Assembly: GCF_030010215.1 (NCBI RefSeq)
Contig: NZ_JASCRR010000001.1
Coordinates: 1-64,000, forward strand
Direction: 5' to 3'
DNA from: Tianweitania sp. UT-5YL-CI-8
Lineage (GTDB): Bacteria; Pseudomonadota; Alphaproteobacteria; Rhizobiales; Rhizobiaceae
Length of the DNA: 64,000 nucleotides
Part shown: in pieces, positions 60,816 to 64,000 of the stretch
How the letters are laid out: the number at the start of each line of letters is the position of its first letter
How positions within the stretch are numbered: the first letter of the stretch is position 1
Made by a program: the position numbers and the translations under genes
Notes under the pieces: model-generated
The model's database searches: none
Told to the model about the DNA's origin: nothing
The model's input: only the letters and a program-made list of their open reading frames with translations

Positions 60816-61147
60816 CTTACGCGCCACGGCGAGACTGACAGAGTTCCCGGCAGCCCTTCGATCGGCGATGCCAAGTTGTTGGCAACTGGCGAAATGATGC
60901 TGCGAGCTCGATTTCAGGCCAGCGTTCCGATCGCGGCTTTCCACTCCGACATGGATTTCAGGCGGTCGAGGTGGATGGCGAATGCTGAGCGTTTTGAATG
61001 GGGAGCAACGAAGATTTCGAACGGCGGACAAGATTGATGCGAACCGTTGAAGGGACCCAGGTGATCGGAAGCTGTCGCTTGGCACGGACCGATGCGGGTG
61101 ACCTTCACCAGCCCGCCCCGTTCTCGATATCTCGGATAAATGCCAGA
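60816..61147. other. Unassigned stretch after HupE
   Basis: No intact gene. A minus-strand frame (60914-61156) ends L-D-R-L-K-S-M-S-E-W-K-A-A-I-G-T-L and a stop, possibly the tail of an unidentified gene; I do not recognise its family. Confidence 0.35.
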
Positions 61148-61293
61148 CGAAGGCAACGCCTGCTTCGTGGACGTCCGCGATGCGCGTCAGCAACGCGCCA
61201 AGATCCCGGCTTTCGCCGGTGTGTGCCCATTCTGTCTTTGCTAGCCTGGCTATGTCCTGGTCTGGTAACAGCGCCAGACAGGCCCTGCCGTTC
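61148..61293 (-). pseudogene. Duplicated fragment of the IclR gene
   Basis: 146 bases that match 19378-19523 (inside the IclR gene at 19199-19954) at all but about six positions. It encodes N-G-R-A-C-L-A-L-L-P-D-Q-D-I-A-R-L-A-K and W-A-H-T-G-E-S-R-D-L-G-A-L-L. Only this part of the gene is present, about 42 kb from the source. Same orientation as the source. Confidence 0.9.
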
Positions 61294-61421
61294 ACCGGCT
61301 TTCCAATACGCTTTTCCGGGACACCCGCGCGGAACTGCCTTGGTAGAAGGAGCCAAGCTTGGCCTAGCTGCGACCCGATATTTCAGCTACTTCCCGCATT
61401 GTCGAAATCGGACTGCGGTTG

Positions 61422-63437
61422 ATGGGATCGAAGAATATTCTCTACGAGGTTCAGTGTCTTCGAGCGATAGCCGTGGGCATGGTCTTCATATTTCATCTAT
61501 GGCCGCAATGGTTGTCGGGCGGATATGTCGGTGTCGACGTCTTTTTCGTCATATCCGGCTTTCTGATCACAGGAAAATTGACGCGCGCCGCGGAGCGTGA
61601 CGGCAAAATCTCCTTGCTGGAGTTTTACGCGGGTCGTGTGCGTCGTTTGCTACCTGCGGCAACGCTTGTGCTGTTGGCCACGTTTGCAGCGATGTTTGCC
61701 TTTCTGCCCTCAGCGCGCTGGGAGGAGACGACGGCCCAAATCTTGGCCAGCGCGCTTTACGTTGAGAACTGGGCGCTTGCTGCCAAATCAGTCGACTATC
61801 TAAGCGCCGATGCCGACCCCAGCCCGGTCCAACATTATTGGTCTCTTTCGATCGAGGGGCAGTTCTATGCTGTATGGCCCCTCCTGATAATCGCGGCGAT
61901 ATGGATAGCAAAACGGTTCAACGTCTCGTCGCGCCCTCTCATCATTGCTGTTGTCTCGACAGTGTTTGCCGTATCGCTTGCCGCCTCTATTCTCCTGACC
62001 GAGCAAGATCCCGGCTATGCATATTTTGTAACGCACACCCGGATATGGGAGTTGGCGCTAGGCGGATTGCTGGCTCTTACCCTTCATCACGGGCAAGGGC
62101 TGCCAGGCAGCATGCGCATAGGCCTCTCCGTCTTGGGTTTGTTCGCCATTCTGTGGTCGGCGATCTTTTACACGCCGTCGACCATTTTCCCCGGCCTAGC
62201 CGCGCTGGTGCCGACGCTCGGCACGGCGGCGGTCATCGTCGCCGGCGATACAAGGATAGGGGGCTTCCGCAGATGGCGCGCCGGTTGGTTGATCTGGCTC
62301 GGCGACCGTTCATATTCGTTATATCTGTGGCACTGGCCGCTCATCCTCTTCTACAATGGATGGCAAGAGCAGATCGGCTTGGTAGACGGGATCGGTCTCG
62401 TTGCAATGGCTGTGTTGCTGTCGCATATATCCTACGAGTATATCGAGCAGCGCTATCGCTACCCGAACCGTAGGTCAGAATGGCTTCCCTTGGCTGGTGG
62501 GCTCGGATCGATAGCCGTCTCGGTGGCTGCCTTCGGCGTGCTGCAGTACTGGATGGTGTCGCAAGGCAGCGCCGGAGTGACTTTTGCCGACGCACGCTAT
62601 CCCGGGCCTGCTGTTCTTCTTTCCGGCGTCTCGTCACCTCCAAACATCGAGCCAATCCCTCCGCTCGCTGTATTGAAGCGTGATCTGCCTTCCGTGTACA
62701 ACAAATGCCATCAGAACCAAAAACGAGCAGAGCCCGTCCACTGTATTTTGGGCAATCCTCAGGGACGTAAAACCATCGCAGTCGTCGGCGACTCTCATGC
62801 CGCGAATTGGATACCGGCTCTGGAGAGGATTGCTACCGAGAATGACTGGAGGCTGCTGACATTCACCAAGTCTGCTTGTGCGTTCAGCCGTGTCGAGGTG
62901 CAACTGAAGGGCAAGCCTTACACATCTTGCATGGAGTGGCGCGAAAATGTCGTCGAGTCTATCAAGGCCAACCCTGTAGACATCATATTCATTGGTCAAT
63001 CGCCATATCGCTATATAGATAAAGAGGTGATGGCACGGGGCTTGCGCAGTATCTGGAGCGAACTCTCGCAATCAGGAATACGGATAATCCCCATCCAGGA
63101 CACGCCTTTCATGCCATTTCAACCGGAGGAATGTCTTGCTAAGAACGACAGCAAGTTATGCGTGGCACCGCGCAGGGAGGTCTTGCCGCCGGACGTATTT
63201 GAACATGCATCGCGAGAGATGAATGGCATCCGTGTCGTCGATATGAACGATGCCATATGCGGGCCGGAAAATTGCGAAACAATAGTTGGAAACATGATCG
63301 TCTGGCGTGATCGTCATCATCTCTCGGCGACTTATTCCGCAGCTTTGGCCCCATATTTGGCCAAACAAGCACGGTTGCCGTTCCCAAAAATCTCGAAATC
63401 GCGAATCATCCAACCGAACAACGCGCCGCCGGGTTGA
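61422..63437 (+). CDS. Acyltransferase-3 / SGNH membrane protein (OafA/YrhL type)
   Basis: A 671-residue O-acetyltransferase. The N-terminal acyltransferase-3 domain has about ten membrane segments and begins YEVQCLRAIAVGMVFIFHLW; G-G-Y-V-G-V-D-V-F-F-V-I-S-G-F-L-I-T and FYAGRVRRLLPAATLVLL follow. The C-terminal periplasmic SGNH domain (about 410-671) has V-V-G-D-S-H-A-A-N-W near residue 450, with the nucleophile Ser, and the closing catalytic Asp-His in RDRHHLSATYSAALAPYL. These proteins add acetyl groups to O-antigen, exopolysaccharide or other glycans. The ATG at 61422 has a weak RBS; TTG at 61419 is in frame. Confidence 0.93.
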   Translation: MGSKNILYEVQCLRAIAVGMVFIFHLWPQWLSGGYVGVDVFFVISGFLITGKLTRAAERDGKISLLEFYAGRVRRLLPAATLVLLATFAAMFAFLPSARWEETTAQILASALYVENWALAAKSVDYLSADADPSPVQHYWSLSIEGQFYAVWPLLIIAAIWIAKRFNVSSRPLIIAVVSTVFAVSLAASILLTEQDPGYAYFVTHTRIWELALGGLLALTLHHGQGLPGSMRIGLSVLGLFAILWSAIFYTPSTIFPGLAALVPTLGTAAVIVAGDTRIGGFRRWRAGWLIWLGDRSYSLYLWHWPLILFYNGWQEQIGLVDGIGLVAMAVLLSHISYEYIEQRYRYPNRRSEWLPLAGGLGSIAVSVAAFGVLQYWMVSQGSAGVTFADARYPGPAVLLSGVSSPPNIEPIPPLAVLKRDLPSVYNKCHQNQKRAEPVHCILGNPQGRKTIAVVGDSHAANWIPALERIATENDWRLLTFTKSACAFSRVEVQLKGKPYTSCMEWRENVVESIKANPVDIIFIGQSPYRYIDKEVMARGLRSIWSELSQSGIRIIPIQDTPFMPFQPEECLAKNDSKLCVAPRREVLPPDVFEHASREMNGIRVVDMNDAICGPENCETIVGNMIVWRDRHHLSATYSAALAPYLAKQARLPFPKISKSRIIQPNNAPPG

Positions 63438-63706
63438 CAGGAGATGGTCTCAACTTCCGCAACGTTCTTAATCGGATCCTGCCCTGATCGCCGCCCCCGT
63501 CATCAAGTGCGGCAGCGGCTATAGGAAGCGGACGAATCCGTTGCAAATTCGCGGATGGCTCGCGTCCTGACCCTCTATTTTGGAAGGTTGGCAATGTAAG
63601 TTGCAAGCCGGAATCGATGAGTAGCCCTGTTTCAGGGAGTAATCTCTCGTTCCGCCGATACGTTACTGATTTCGGGCACGGCTTGTGGTTATCGGTTCAT
63701 ATCCTT

Positions 63707-64000
63707 TCAAGCGCACAGGTGCTGTGACATGACGACTTCATTGGCGGTGTATTCGCTAACTCGGCGAATTTCGACGGTGATCTTGTCCGCAAGGTACTTT
63801 GCAGCCGGGGAGAGGTCGCGATTTCGCAGCCGGATCAGGGACATCGCGCGGCGGACCTGAGGGTCCGTGAGCGGAATGGCGCGGGCGTGGACCAGGGGTT
63901 GTTTCTCCAGACGCGTGCTGGGTTGAATGGCAACGCCCAAACCTGCCTCCGCCATGGCAATGATCGTTTCGGCCTGTATGAACTGATACCGGTTCGCGGT
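63707..64000 (-). CDS. LysR-family regulator, C-terminal part, 5' end outside window
   Basis: The last 97 residues of a LysR-type effector domain. It has R-Y-Q-F-I-Q-A-E-T-I-I-A-M-A-E-A-G-L-G-V and AIQPSTRLEKQPLVHARAIP, then the R-A-M-S-L-I-R-L-R-N-R-D-L-S-P-A region. This matches the usual ending GLGVALLP and LTRxxRxLSPAA. The remainder lies to the right of the window. Confidence 0.85.
   Translation of the reverse strand, partial: TANRYQFIQAETIIAMAEAGLGVAIQPSTRLEKQPLVHARAIPLTDPQVRRAMSLIRLRNRDLSPAAKYLADKITVEIRRVSEYTANEVVMSQHLCA

Noticed and set aside
63438-63706. Possible small gene between the acyltransferase and the partial LysR gene
   Set aside because: The only frame of size (63406-63606, minus) overlaps the acyltransferase end and has no ribosome site or recognisable motif.

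Overview
The window looks like chromosomal DNA of an alphaproteobacterium of the order Rhizobiales, most like Mesorhizobium or a close relative. The evidence is high G+C content, a ROSE-type RNA thermometer on a small heat-shock gene, a CIRCE element before groESL, a Usg gene, and many periplasmic-binding-protein ABC importers. No tRNA, rRNA or CRISPR array was seen. The region is a patchwork. Catabolic operons are intact and well spaced, and the joints between them are filled with truncated insertion sequences (IS701, IS21, IS256 twice, Tn3, IS5, IS110 types) and pieces of broken genes.

Layout. 1-3048: 3' end of etfA, a broken nitronate monooxygenase, an enoyl-CoA hydratase and IS debris. 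3049-12413: a leftward sugar-acid operon (binding protein, two permeases, RraA-like protein, SMP-30 lactonase, SDR, ATPase, mannonate-dehydratase-like enzyme), with a divergent IclR regulator and an esterase. 12490-17810: a heat-shock block with a frameshifted NDUFS4-like gene, two Hsp20 genes, small rhizobial proteins, Usg and groESL. It carries two matching RpoH-type promoters. 17842-19070: a truncated DegP-like gene, a glyoxalase tail and an IS256 remnant.

19199-31562: a second large catabolic locus. An IclR regulator diverges from a cyclase-family hydrolase, cupin, SDR, 3-hydroxyacyl-CoA-type dehydrogenase, two branched-chain-type binding proteins that flank two tandem PhlG-like (DAPG hydrolase family) proteins, a full LivGFHM-type transporter and a beta-keto-acid cleavage enzyme. 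The order suggests uptake of one or two related compounds, oxidation of a beta-hydroxy acid to a beta-keto acid, and C-C bond cleavage. I consider this the best candidate for an undescribed pathway.

31880-42480: Tn3 debris, an MFS transporter, a flavin amine oxidase, a leftward sugar operon (DhnA-type aldolase, D-lyxose-isomerase-like cupin, HAD phosphatase), an autotransporter with a divergent HilA/CadC-like regulator, a second IS256 remnant and an Lrp fragment. 42479-49366: a homodimeric 2-oxoacid dehydrogenase E1 with a divergent Lrp regulator, TauE/SafE exporter, gamma-glutamyltransferase, NIPSNAP protein and LysR regulator. 49653-56178: cupin, fumarylacetoacetase-family hydrolase, RidA-family protein, a ribose-type ABC importer and an XRE-cupin regulator. 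56224-64000: IS debris, a CaiB-like tail, a FadB-like bifunctional enzyme with an acyl-CoA dehydrogenase tail, a GntP tail, HupE/UreJ, a duplicated IclR fragment, an acyltransferase-SGNH membrane protein and a partial LysR gene.

Gene boundaries were set from reading frame, ribosome-binding sites and overlaps. Functions rest on recognised motifs and have not been tested by any search.
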